From Pseudomonadota bacterium (GTDB lineage Bacteria > Pseudomonadota > Gammaproteobacteria > Steroidobacterales > Steroidobacteraceae), in the NCBI GenBank assembly GCA_016713725.1, contig JADJOO010000036.1:103238-167237 (forward strand): a DNA stretch of 64,000 bases, given 5' to 3'. Position numbers and translations under genes: made by a program. The notes below the pieces were generated by a model. That model was not told the origin of the DNA, made no database searches, and was given only the letters and a program-made list of their open reading frames with translations. This document shows, in pieces, positions 10,845-18,653 of the stretch. How positions within the stretch are numbered: position 1 is the stretch's first letter; each line of letters begins with the position of its first letter.

Positions 10845-12854
10845 CTAGCCGCTGGCGCGATTGCGCACCATGGCGGAAGCAACGAGTTCCGCGACGTCGC
10901 GCGTCACGATCGTCTCATTCAGGTTCTTCGCCTTCAGGCCGTCACCGAGCATCACGGAGCAGTACGGGCAGGCCGTCGCAATGACGTTCGGGCGCTGTTG
11001 CAGGCCTTGCTCGACGCGCGTGACGTTGATGCGTGTGCCGATGTGCTCCTCCATCCACATGCGCGCGCCGCCGGCGCCGCAACACATCGATTTTTCGCGG
11101 TGCAGGGGGAACTCGAGCAACTCGTCCTTAGCGACGCGTCCGAGCACGGCTCGCGGCGCCTCGAATTCACCGTTGTGGCGGCCGAGGTAGCAGGGGTCGT
11201 GCAGCAGCACGCGTTCGTGTGTCGGTCGGACCTCGATGCGCTTTTCCGCCAGCAGCCGATCAATCAGCTGCGTGTGGTGCTCGATCTCCCAACGGCCGCC
11301 GAACGCGGGATACTCGTTGCGCAGCGAATTGAACGCGTGCGGGTCGCAGGTCACGATCCGCTTGACGCCCAGGCCATTGAAGGACTCGACGAGCGTCGTC
11401 GCGAGCTGCTGGAACAGCATCTCGTTGCCGGCGCGTCGCACGCACTCGCCGGTGGAGGGCTCCTGCGCGCCGAGGATGCCAAAACGGACGCCGGCTTCGC
11501 GCAGGATCTCGACGAACGCGCGTGCGATCCGCTGGCCGTTCTGGTCGAAGGATTCCGCGGAGCCCACGTAGTAGCCATGTCCGTAGCGCTGCGGATGAGC
11601 GGCACGTCGAGGCCCCTGGCCCAGTCGCCCGCGCGTGTCCGCGGGCAGGCCCCACGGGTTCGACTGCACTTCGTACGCGTCGAACACGTTCTTGAGTTCG
11701 GCGGGGAACTCGCCGTCCATCATCACGCGATGCTGTCGCAGTCGATAGAACTTCGGCAGCAGTTCGAGTTCGATGGGGCAGGCAGCTTCGCAGTAACCGC
11801 AGGTGGTGCACGACCAGAGCGTGTCTTCGCTGATGACGTCGCCTACCAGGGCCGGCAGGTTCGCCTTCGCCTCGCCGCCGGCGAGGATGGCCTCGCGTTG
11901 TTCGAGCAGGTGGCGTTTGAGGCTGTCGTTGACTCCCTTCATCGAGAGCGGCTTGCCGGTCTGGAACGCCGGGCACGCGTCTTTGCAACGGCCGCATTCG
12001 GTGCAGGTGAACGCGTCCAGGGCGTCCTTCCAGAGGAGGTCGGCCACGCTGCGTGCACCGACTTTCAGTTCGCTGGCATCGGCCGAGTCGTCCATGAGCG
12101 GGCTCAGGTCGACCGTCGGCACCGCATTGGCCGGCCTGCCGCGACGGAAGAAGAGCGCGGGCAGTGCCGTGACGATGTGGAAGTGTTCGCCGAGCGGCAG
12201 CAGGACCAGGAAGACGCAGACGGTGATCATCTGCGTCCAGTACGAGACTGCAGCGGCGGTCGCGAGCGCAGATGACGACCAACCCGCGACCAGCGATGCG
12301 AGCCAGCCGCCAATCGGGGCGTGGTCGCGCTCGTGCGCGATGGCCGGGACCGAATCCGCGAGCTGCGCGAAGCGGAACGCGTCGAACGCGAGATCGGTCA
12401 CCATGATGACCGTGATGAGTCCGAGCACCAGCAGCCCTTCGCGATTGGGCTCGAGCCGGGCCGGCTTGAGCAGTAACCGGCGGTAAAAAGCGTAGCTGAC
12501 TGCTAGCAGCACGCCGACTTCGACGAAATCCTTCCAGACGGTGAAAGCGTCCCCGAGCGAGCCGGTCAACGCGAACTCGGCATCGAAGCCGATGACGACG
12601 AGCTGCAGCTTGCGCACCAGCAGCGAAACGAAGCCCAGGAAGATGACCGTGTGCATCACCCCGGGCTTCCACTCGCGGCGGATCATCCGCTGCTGCAGGA
12701 GACCATTGGTGACGACCGTGCGCAGCCGGCGCCACGGATGGTCCCAGCGGACCTCCGGCTGCAGGGCCGCGACGAGGGCGAGCTTGCGCGCGCTGAACCA
12801 GGCGAATGCCGCGAACGCGGCCAGCAGCAGCGCGGTGATTCCAAGCGGACCCAA
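10845..12854 (-). CDS. Membrane Fe-S oxidoreductase of the ETF-linked (FadF-like) type, internal double frameshift
   Basis: Probable membrane electron carrier between electron-transfer flavoprotein and quinone during acyl-CoA oxidation. The first ~240 residues form about six membrane helices like the NarI cytochrome domain. Two ferredoxin motifs follow, CTECGRCKDACP and CTTCGYCEAACP, then two cysteine-rich CCG-type domains (HDPCYLGRHNGEF, MCCGAGGARMW). Between about 11577 and 11630 the annotated frame reads RLGQGPRRAAHPQRYGH. The alternative frame reads GDWARGLDVPLIRSATD, which fits the family far better, so an extra G at 11628-11630 and a missing base near 11580 appear to compensate. It is divergent from the ETF:quinone oxidoreductase gene and upstream of acetoacetyl-CoA synthetase, fitting a fatty-acid or ketone oxidation role. 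Confidence 0.82.
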   Translation of the reverse strand: MGPLGITALLLAAFAAFAWFSARKLALVAALQPEVRWDHPWRRLRTVVTNGLLQQRMIRREWKPGVMHTVIFLGFVSLLVRKLQLVVIGFDAEFALTGSLGDAFTVWKDFVEVGVLLAVSYAFYRRLLLKPARLEPNREGLLVLGLITVIMVTDLAFDAFRFAQLADSVPAIAHERDHAPIGGWLASLVAGWSSSALATAAAVSYWTQMITVCVFLVLLPLGEHFHIVTALPALFFRRGRPANAVPTVDLSPLMDDSADASELKVGARSVADLLWKDALDAFTCTECGRCKDACPAFQTGKPLSMKGVNDSLKRHLLEQREAILAGGEAKANLPALVGDVISEDTLWSCTTCGYCEAACPIELELLPKFYRLRQHRVMMDGEFPAELKNVFDAYEVQSNPWGLPADTRGRLGQGPRRAAHPQRYGHGYYVGSAESFDQNGQRIARAFVEILREAGVRFGILGAQEPSTGECVRRAGNEMLFQQLATTLVESFNGLGVKRIVTCDPHAFNSLRNEYPAFGGRWEIEHHTQLIDRLLAEKRIEVRPTHERVLLHDPCYLGRHNGEFEAPRAVLGRVAKDELLEFPLHREKSMCCGAGGARMWMEEHIGTRINVTRVEQGLQQRPNVIATACPYCSVMLGDGLKAKNLNETIVTRDVAELVASAMVRNRASG

Positions 12855-12981
12855 GGCTACCTCCAGCTGCGCCCGGCGGGTTTGACACGGGACTATTGCG
12901 CTGCACTATCACGAGCCGACACACGATGTACAATTCGGAATTCCACCACAGTCCGCCGCCGGCGGCACGAGGGCAAGGTTC

Positions 12982-14637
12982 ATGCAGCGCGAAGCGATGG
13001 AGTTCGACGTCGTCGTCGTCGGGGCCGGACCTGCAGGTCTCGCCGCCGCGATTCGACTGAAACAGCAGGCCGCCGCGGCCGGCAGCGAACTCGGCGTTTG
13101 CGTGCTCGAAAAGGGTTCCGAGGTCGGCGCACACATTCTTTCGGGCGCGGTCATCGATCCGATCGCGCTGACTGAATTGTTTCCCGACTGGAAGGAACGC
13201 GGCGCGCCGCTCGAGACCCCCGTGCAGGAAGACCGGTTCCTGGTCCTGACGCAGGACAAGGCGCGCCGCATTCCGAACTGGCTGCTGCCCCCGCTGATGG
13301 ACAACCACGGCATGTACATCGCGAGCCTCGGCAACGTCTGCCGCTGGCTCGGCCAGCGTGCCGAAGAGCTTGGAGTCGAAGTGTTCCCCGGCTTCGCGGC
13401 CGCCGAAGTGCTGTTCAACGAGGACGGCTCGGTCAAGGGCGTCGCGACCGGTGACATGGGCATCGGCAAGAATGGCGAGCAGAAGGACTCGTACGCGCAG
13501 GGCATGGAACTGCACGCGAAGTACACCCTGTTCGCCGAGGGCTGCCGCGGTTCGCTGTCGCAACAGTTGATGTCGAAGTTCAACCTGCGTGACGGTGTCG
13601 ATCCGCAGGTGTATGGGATTGGCGTCAAGGAACTCTGGCAGGTGCCGAAGGAAAATCACCAGCCCGGACTCGTCGTGCACAGCCAGGGTTGGCCGCTGCC
13701 GGACGACGTGGGCGGCGGCTCGTTCCTCTATCACTTTGGCGACGGCCTGATCTCGGTCGGTTTCGTGACGCACTTGAGTTACGCGAACCCGCACCTCTCG
13801 CCGTTCGAGGAGATGCAGCGGTTCAAGACCCACCCGGCGATCCGCGGCTATTTCGAAGGCGGCAAGCGCCTGGCCTACGGTGCGCGCGCCATCAACGAAG
13901 GCGGCCTGCAGTCGATTCCGAAGCTCACGTTCCCGGGCGGCGCGCTGATCGGCTGCACCGCGGGTTTCGTCAACCTGCCGCGCATCAAAGGCTCACACAA
14001 CGCGATGAAAACCGGGATGCTCGCGGCCGAAGCAGCCTTTGCGGCCGTAGTGGCTGGTCGCGCGAACGACGAGCTGACGGCCTATCCGGAAGCGTTCCGC
14101 AACTCCTGGGCGTATCGCGACCTGCACAAGGTACGAAACGTGAAGCCGGGCCTGAAGTGGGGCCTTTGGGCGGGCAGCGCGCACGGTGGCGTCCACATGT
14201 GGCTCAACGACCTTGGCCTGGGGGCGCTCGCTGGCTGGACGCTGCGCCATGGCAAGGCCGACCACGAGTGCCTGAAGTCTGCGGCGGAAATGCCGCGGAT
14301 CGACTACCCGCGGCCGGACGGCAAGTTGACGTTCGACCGGCTCTCGTCGGTGTTCCTGTCAGGGACGGCGCACGAGGAAGACCAGCCCGTGCACCTGCGC
14401 CTGCGCGATCCGTCGATTCCAGTCGCGGTGAATCTCGCGCGCTACGACGGTCCCGAGAACCGCTATTGCCCGGCGGGTGTCTATGAGTTCGTGCCCGCAG
14501 AAGGCGGCGGCCAGCGGCTGCAGATCAACGCGCAGAACTGCGTGCACTGCAAGACGTGCGACATCAAGGATCCACGCCAGAACATCCACTGGGTGACGCC
14601 GGAAGGCGGTGGCGGTCCGAACTACACGGGCATGTAG
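12982..14637 (+). CDS. Electron transfer flavoprotein:ubiquinone oxidoreductase
   Basis: Membrane-associated flavoprotein that passes electrons from reduced ETF to ubiquinone. The protein is complete at 551 residues. The FAD-binding dinucleotide fold is at the N-terminus (VVVVGAGPAGLAAAIRL). The quinone-site region IGCTAGFVNLPRIKGSHNAM is mid-protein. The C-terminal 4Fe-4S ligands are CPAGVYEFV followed by NAQNCVHCKTCDIKDPRQ and the family-ending HWVTPEGGGGPNY. It is divergent from the FadF-like oxidoreductase, an alternative route for the same electrons; having both side by side suggests flexible coupling. The intervening 127 bases contain TACAAT at 12929-12934 as a possible -10 element, without a good -35. 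The ETF subunits themselves are not in the window. Confidence 0.95.
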   Translation: MQREAMEFDVVVVGAGPAGLAAAIRLKQQAAAAGSELGVCVLEKGSEVGAHILSGAVIDPIALTELFPDWKERGAPLETPVQEDRFLVLTQDKARRIPNWLLPPLMDNHGMYIASLGNVCRWLGQRAEELGVEVFPGFAAAEVLFNEDGSVKGVATGDMGIGKNGEQKDSYAQGMELHAKYTLFAEGCRGSLSQQLMSKFNLRDGVDPQVYGIGVKELWQVPKENHQPGLVVHSQGWPLPDDVGGGSFLYHFGDGLISVGFVTHLSYANPHLSPFEEMQRFKTHPAIRGYFEGGKRLAYGARAINEGGLQSIPKLTFPGGALIGCTAGFVNLPRIKGSHNAMKTGMLAAEAAFAAVVAGRANDELTAYPEAFRNSWAYRDLHKVRNVKPGLKWGLWAGSAHGGVHMWLNDLGLGALAGWTLRHGKADHECLKSAAEMPRIDYPRPDGKLTFDRLSSVFLSGTAHEEDQPVHLRLRDPSIPVAVNLARYDGPENRYCPAGVYEFVPAEGGGQRLQINAQNCVHCKTCDIKDPRQNIHWVTPEGGGGPNYTGM

Positions 14638-14972
14638 GGGCGATAGTGTTAGGATTGTGATTAGGCGGCGGCGCGCCGGGCGTCCGCGTGCGTTCGCCGC
14701 ACTTCGGGGATACAGTTCCGATTCTCCGTCCCCTGACTCCCGACGCTGCGAGGGAAGGACGGCGACGAGCCCCCCTACGGTAACCCTCCGCGCCGCAGCC
14801 GGTCACCCATGCGCTAGCGCCAGGGCCCCGGCTCGCCCATGTCCGCTCGTGGCCGCACCAGGCGGTCGGCGACTGTCCGCTTTTTGCCCCCTTTGCGCAC
14901 CAGACACTTCCGCCCGGTTTCCACGGACGAGGCTGGGCCGGCCCCCGATTCCACACTACACACACCCAATCA
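14638..14972. other. Convergent intergenic region with weak inverted arms
   Basis: This 335-base gap lies between two convergent stop codons. I see no credible gene: the small frames are proline/arginine-rich noise. Near the left end GATAGTG (14642-14648) is followed by a T/G-rich tract; near the right end the complementary CACTATC (14971-14977) follows a C/A-rich tract and contains the stop codon of the short-chain dehydrogenase. The arms are only partly complementary, so an element of the same kind as at 26421 and 50767 is possible but weak. Confidence 0.35.
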
Positions 14973-15741
14973 CTATCTTGGCGCCATGCGGATCGCGCCG
15001 TCGAGGCGGATCGTCTCGCCGTTCAGCATCGGGTTCTCGACGATCTGACCCACCAGTTGCGCATATTCCGCCGGCCGGCCGAGACGCGGCGGGAACGGCA
15101 CCTGCTTGCCGAGGGACTCGCGCGCTTCTTCCGGCAGGGCCGCCAGCATCGGCGTCATGAAGAGACCCGGCGCGATCGTGACGACCCGAATGCCGGAGGA
15201 CGCCAGTTCGCGCGCCATCGGCAGCGTCATGCCGACCACACCGCCTTTTGACGCGGCGTAAGCAACCTGGCCGATCTGGCCGTCGAACGCAGCGACCGAC
15301 GCCGTCATCACCAGGGCACCACGTTCGCCTGCGGCAGTCGGCGTGTTCTGCTGCATGGCGGCGGCTGCTTCCTTGCACAGCAGCAGCGTGCCGACCAGGT
15401 TGATCTCGATGACCTTGCGAAAGAAATCGCCGGGCATCGTGCCTTCCTTGCCGATCATGCGCTTCGGCCAGCCCACGCCCGCGCAACTGACGGCGAGGTT
15501 GAGCCCACCCATTGCGGTGGTCGCCGCAGCCACGGCCGCGGCAACAGCGCTTTCCGCAGTCACGTCGACCTTTGTGGAAGCTTGCGGCCGGACCGAGCCT
15601 GCGCACGGCGTCAACGCCGGCCTGATCGTTGACGTCGAACAGGGCGACCTTGCCACCCGCAGCAACCACGAGTTCAGCCACGGCCAGGCCGAGGCCCGAG
15701 GCGCCGCCACTGACGATGGCGCGCGTGTCCTGGATCAGCAT
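14973..15741 (-). CDS. Short-chain dehydrogenase, 3-hydroxyacyl-CoA dehydrogenase type II-like, frameshifted
   Basis: NAD-dependent short-chain dehydrogenase resembling HSD10, which oxidises 3-hydroxy-2-methylbutyryl-CoA and other 3-hydroxyacyl-CoAs. The Rossmann motif is GGASGLGLAVAELV near the N-terminus. The catalytic tyrosine and lysine are in VAYAASKGGVVGM, and the end reads NGETIRLDGAIRM, typical of the group. The frame changes at the T-run 15571-15573, where one extra base turns HKVDVTAES out of frame; repaired length is about 256 residues. I chose the ATG giving MLIQDTRAIVSGG at 15741. It lies 31 bases after the second reductase and ends the thiolase/SDR/SDR operon. Its stop lies inside a possible repeat arm. 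Confidence 0.82.
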
Positions 15742-15772
15742 CGGTACAGTCCTCCTGCGGACAAGTCGAGGT

Positions 15773-16534
15773 TTACAGTCGCAGGCCGCCGTCCACGTCG
15801 ATGCAGCGGCCCGTGAAGAAGTCGTTCTCGACGATGAAAACTGCCGTATGCGCAATTTCCTCCGCGAGACCCAGGCGCTTGAGCGGCACGGGCGCGGTCA
15901 CCTTCTCCAGCATCTCCGGCGGCATGCCGGAAAGGATGTCGGTCTTGATGAAGCCCGGAGCGATCGCGCCGGCGCGGATGCCGAAGCGCGCGAGTTCCTT
16001 CGCCCACGTGGTCGCCATCGCGGCCACGCCCGCCTTGGCGGCGGAGTAATTGCTCTGCCCGGCGTTGCCGGCGCGCGAGATGCTCGAAATATTGATGATC
16101 ACGCCGCCCTGGCCGAGCTTGATCATGCGTTCGGCGGCTTCACGACCGCAGAGGAACACGCCGGTCAGGTTGACGTCGATGACGGCCTGCCACTGCGCAA
16201 GCGTCATCTTGCTCACGACGGCACCGTCCTTGACCTTCACCAGCACGGCGTCCTTGATGATGCCGGCGTTGTTGACCAGCACGTCGAGCCGGCCATGCGC
16301 TGCGACCACTTCGTCGAGGGCGTGGATCACGTCGTCTTCCTTCGCGACGTTCAGCGCGTGCCCGCTCACCTTGACGCCGCGGGCTTCGAACTCGGCGCGC
16401 GTCGCATCGAGGTCCGCCTGGTTGAGGTCGAGCAGCGCCAGCGTCGCGCCGCGTTCGGCGAATGCATGGGCGATGGCCTTGCCGATTCCGCGCGCGCCGC
16501 CCGTGACGACCGCGACCTTGCCGTTCAACTGCAT
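15773..16534 (-). CDS. FabG-like 3-oxoacyl/acetoacetyl-CoA reductase (SDR)
   Basis: Short-chain dehydrogenase of 253 residues, most like 3-oxoacyl-ACP or acetoacetyl-CoA reductases. The cofactor motif is VVTGGARGIGKAIA, the structural motif VNNAGIIKDAVL, the catalytic serine lies in NISSISRAGNAG, and the YxxxK motif is NYSAAKAG. The start MQLNGKVAVVTGG at 16534 is chosen over a much longer frame that reads backwards through the thiolase. It sits between the thiolase (24-base gap) and the HSD10-like gene. In this setting it probably works on 3-oxoacyl-CoA in degradation or in polyhydroxybutyrate precursor supply, not in the main fatty acid synthesis cycle; that is inference from neighbours. 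Confidence 0.88.
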   Translation of the reverse strand: MQLNGKVAVVTGGARGIGKAIAHAFAERGATLALLDLNQADLDATRAEFEARGVKVSGHALNVAKEDDVIHALDEVVAAHGRLDVLVNNAGIIKDAVLVKVKDGAVVSKMTLAQWQAVIDVNLTGVFLCGREAAERMIKLGQGGVIINISSISRAGNAGQSNYSAAKAGVAAMATTWAKELARFGIRAGAIAPGFIKTDILSGMPPEMLEKVTAPVPLKRLGLAEEIAHTAVFIVENDFFTGRCIDVDGGLRL

Positions 16535-16557
16535 GAATGCCCCGGGAAGAATGATGA

Positions 16558-17736
16558 TCAGAGAAGTTCGATGGCGACGGCGCAGGCTTCGCCGCCGCCG
16601 ATGCACTGCGAGGCGACGCCTCGACGCAGGCCGCGCTTGCGCAGCGCATAGAGCAGCGTGGTGATGATGCGGGCGCCCGTGGCGCCGACCGGGTGTCCCA
16701 GCGCGCAGGCACCGCCGTTCACGTTGACCTGGTCGTGACGCAGGCCGAGGTCCTTCATCGCAGCCATCGCCACGCAGGCGAAGGCCTCGTTGATCTCGAA
16801 CAGGTCGACGTCGGCGACCTTCCAGCCTGCGCGGTCGAGCGCCTTCTGCATCGAAGGGGCAGGCGCCGTGGTGAACCATTCGGGAGCCTGTGCGTGGCTC
16901 GCGTACGCGACCAGGCGTGCGAGCGGCTTGATGCCCGCCGCCTTGGCCGCGGATTCGCTCATGAGCACGATGGCGGCAGCACCATCGGAAATCGAGGACG
17001 AGGAAGCCGCCGTCACGGTGCCGTCCTTGCCGAACGCGGGCTTCAGCGTCGGGATCTTGTCGATGTCGAGCTGGAAGGGCGTTTCGTCGATCGCGACGAC
17101 CTGCTCGCCCTTGCGCGTCTTGATCGTCACGGGCGCTATCTCGGCAACGAATTCGCCTTCCTTCGACGCACGTTGCGCGCGACGCACGGATTCCGAGGCG
17201 AACGCGTCCTGGTCAGCGCGCGAAAATCCGTACTTGGCGGCGGTCACGTCCGCGAAGCAACCCATGGCCTTGCCGTCCCAGGGACTCTGCAAGCCGTCGT
17301 AGAACATGTGATCGTAGATCTCGGCGTGACCCATGCGATAACCGGCGCGCGCCTTCAGCATCAGGTACGGCGCGTTGGTCATCGATTCGAGGCCGCCCGC
17401 CAGGATTGCGCGAGCGGAGCCGGCGCGGATCTGGTCTGCCGCGAGCATCACGGCCTTCATGCCCGAGCCGCACATCTTGTTGACCGTTGTGGCGGGAACA
17501 CTCATCGCGATGCCGGCACCGACAGCCGCCTGCCGCGCGGGGGCCTGGCCAAGGCCAGCCGGCAGCACGCAGCCGAAGATCACTTCGTCGATCGCATCCG
17601 GCGGCAGGCCAGAGTCCGCGAGTGCGGCCGCTGCAGCGACGGAACCCAGTTGCGTTGCCGACACGGGCGAAAAGATACCCTGGAAGCCGCCGATCGGGGT
17701 TCGGCGGGCAGCAACGATGACGATGGATTCAGGCAT
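16558..17736 (-). CDS. Acetyl-CoA acetyltransferase (thiolase)
   Basis: Catalyses reversible thiolysis of acetoacetyl-CoA or longer 3-ketoacyl-CoAs. It is complete at 392 residues. The nucleophile is Cys89 in NKMCGSGM, the other catalytic residues are His348 in GHPVGATGAR and Cys378 in SQCIGGGEACA, and the pantetheine-loop region AASSSSISDGAAA is present. The FSPVSATQLG start region resembles short-chain degradative or PHB-type thiolases. It is the first gene of a three-gene minus-strand operon with two short-chain reductases and lies 96 bases from the TetR gene. The set could interconvert acetyl-CoA, acetoacetyl-CoA and 3-hydroxybutyryl-CoA or complete branched-chain amino acid oxidation. 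Confidence 0.93.
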   Translation of the reverse strand: MPESIVIVAARRTPIGGFQGIFSPVSATQLGSVAAAAALADSGLPPDAIDEVIFGCVLPAGLGQAPARQAAVGAGIAMSVPATTVNKMCGSGMKAVMLAADQIRAGSARAILAGGLESMTNAPYLMLKARAGYRMGHAEIYDHMFYDGLQSPWDGKAMGCFADVTAAKYGFSRADQDAFASESVRRAQRASKEGEFVAEIAPVTIKTRKGEQVVAIDETPFQLDIDKIPTLKPAFGKDGTVTAASSSSISDGAAAIVLMSESAAKAAGIKPLARLVAYASHAQAPEWFTTAPAPSMQKALDRAGWKVADVDLFEINEAFACVAMAAMKDLGLRHDQVNVNGGACALGHPVGATGARIITTLLYALRKRGLRRGVASQCIGGGEACAVAIELL

Positions 17737-17832
17737 GGGGGACGTCCTCGAAGAATCGGGCAGCGAACCAGGGTCGCCGGAGTGTACGCCGCGATCTTTT
17801 TGCAGCGCAAGATAAACACTCGAATGGTCTGG

Positions 17833-18547
17833 TCAGGCTTTCCCAGCGACGCGAGTACGCCGCCCGCGAGTCGGCGCCGTCACGGGGTTGCCGGCACTCG
17901 TTCCGCGCGGCGCGAGGCCGTGCTCCAGGAACTGCACGAAGGCATGCGGCAACTTCGTCCGACGAGAGCGTGCGGCCGGCGCGATACCAGTGCGCAATCC
18001 AGTTGAGCGCGCCTGCGATCGCAAACGCGGCGAGCTTCGGGTCGGTCACGGCGATCGAACCGTCGTTGATGCCGGACTGCAGCAGACGCCGGATGCCGCG
18101 GTCGATTTCGGACTTGAGCGAGCGCACCTGCGTGCTGAGTTCGGGCCCCAGGTCCTGGTGTTCTGCGCGCACCATGCACCAGCCGTACTCGGACGCGATC
18201 GCGACGGCGTAATCGCGGATGACCTCGCGCAATCGATCACGTCCACTGCCCGGCGTCTGCTCGGCTCGGCGCAGCGCGGCGCGAATCGGTTCGAGGCCGG
18301 CCAGGAAACACTCGAACAGGAGTTGCTCCTTGTTCGCGACGTAGTAATAGATCGTGGGCTTGGTGACGCCCAATGCGGCGGCAATGTCGTCCAGCGACGT
18401 GTTGTGGTACCCGCGCTCGTCGAACGCCCGTGCTGCGGTGCGGATCACCGCGTCACGCTTGGTGCCGTGGTCCCGGCGCCGGCGCCGGCCACGCCACGCT
18501 GCTGCCGGGTCGGCGGCGCTCGGGTTCGCTGGAGTAGTGTCGGTCAT
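17833..18547 (-). CDS. TetR-family regulator, frameshifted near the C-terminus
   Basis: TetR/AcrR repressor of about 237 residues after repair. The N-terminal helix-turn-helix is complete (DERGYHNTSLDDIAAALGVT and KPTIYYYVANKEQLLF). The ligand-binding half contains FAIAGALNWIAHWYRAGR, common in acyl-CoA-responsive members. After LSSDEVA the frame changes at about 17941-17950. The other frame restores AFVQFLEHGLAPRGTSAGNP and a stop at 17833, whereas the uncorrected frame runs on through non-coding sequence. It is divergent from icmF, with 106 bases containing a candidate promoter and operator between them, so control of icmF and possibly of the thiolase operon downstream is likely. Confidence 0.85.
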
Positions 18548-18558
18548 GACGGGACCGG

Positions 18559-18613
18559 TTGACTGCGGGTAGGACCCTAATCATACTTCTCGGTAAGATT
18601 CTACTCAACAGTA
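18559..18613 (+). promoter_or_regulatory. icmF promoter with candidate TetR operator
   Basis: TTGACT (18559-18564) and CATACT (18582-18587), 17 bases apart, form a sigma70-like promoter facing icmF. From 18584 to 18613 an imperfect inverted repeat runs from TACT to AGTA with inner half-sites CGGTAAG and CTACTCAA. It overlaps the -10 box, where a repressor would block transcription. It is AT-richer than its surroundings. The pairing with the divergent TetR protein is inferred from position. Confidence 0.45.
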
Positions 18614-18653
18614 ACTTCTGGCCGGGAACCGCCCGGCGGCTGGAGCAATGCAG

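Noticed and set aside
11260..13833. Minus-strand open frame of 857 codons spanning the Fe-S oxidoreductase and part of the ETF:quinone oxidoreductase
   Set aside because: It reads out of frame through one conserved gene and antisense through another; composition is arginine/alanine-rich noise.
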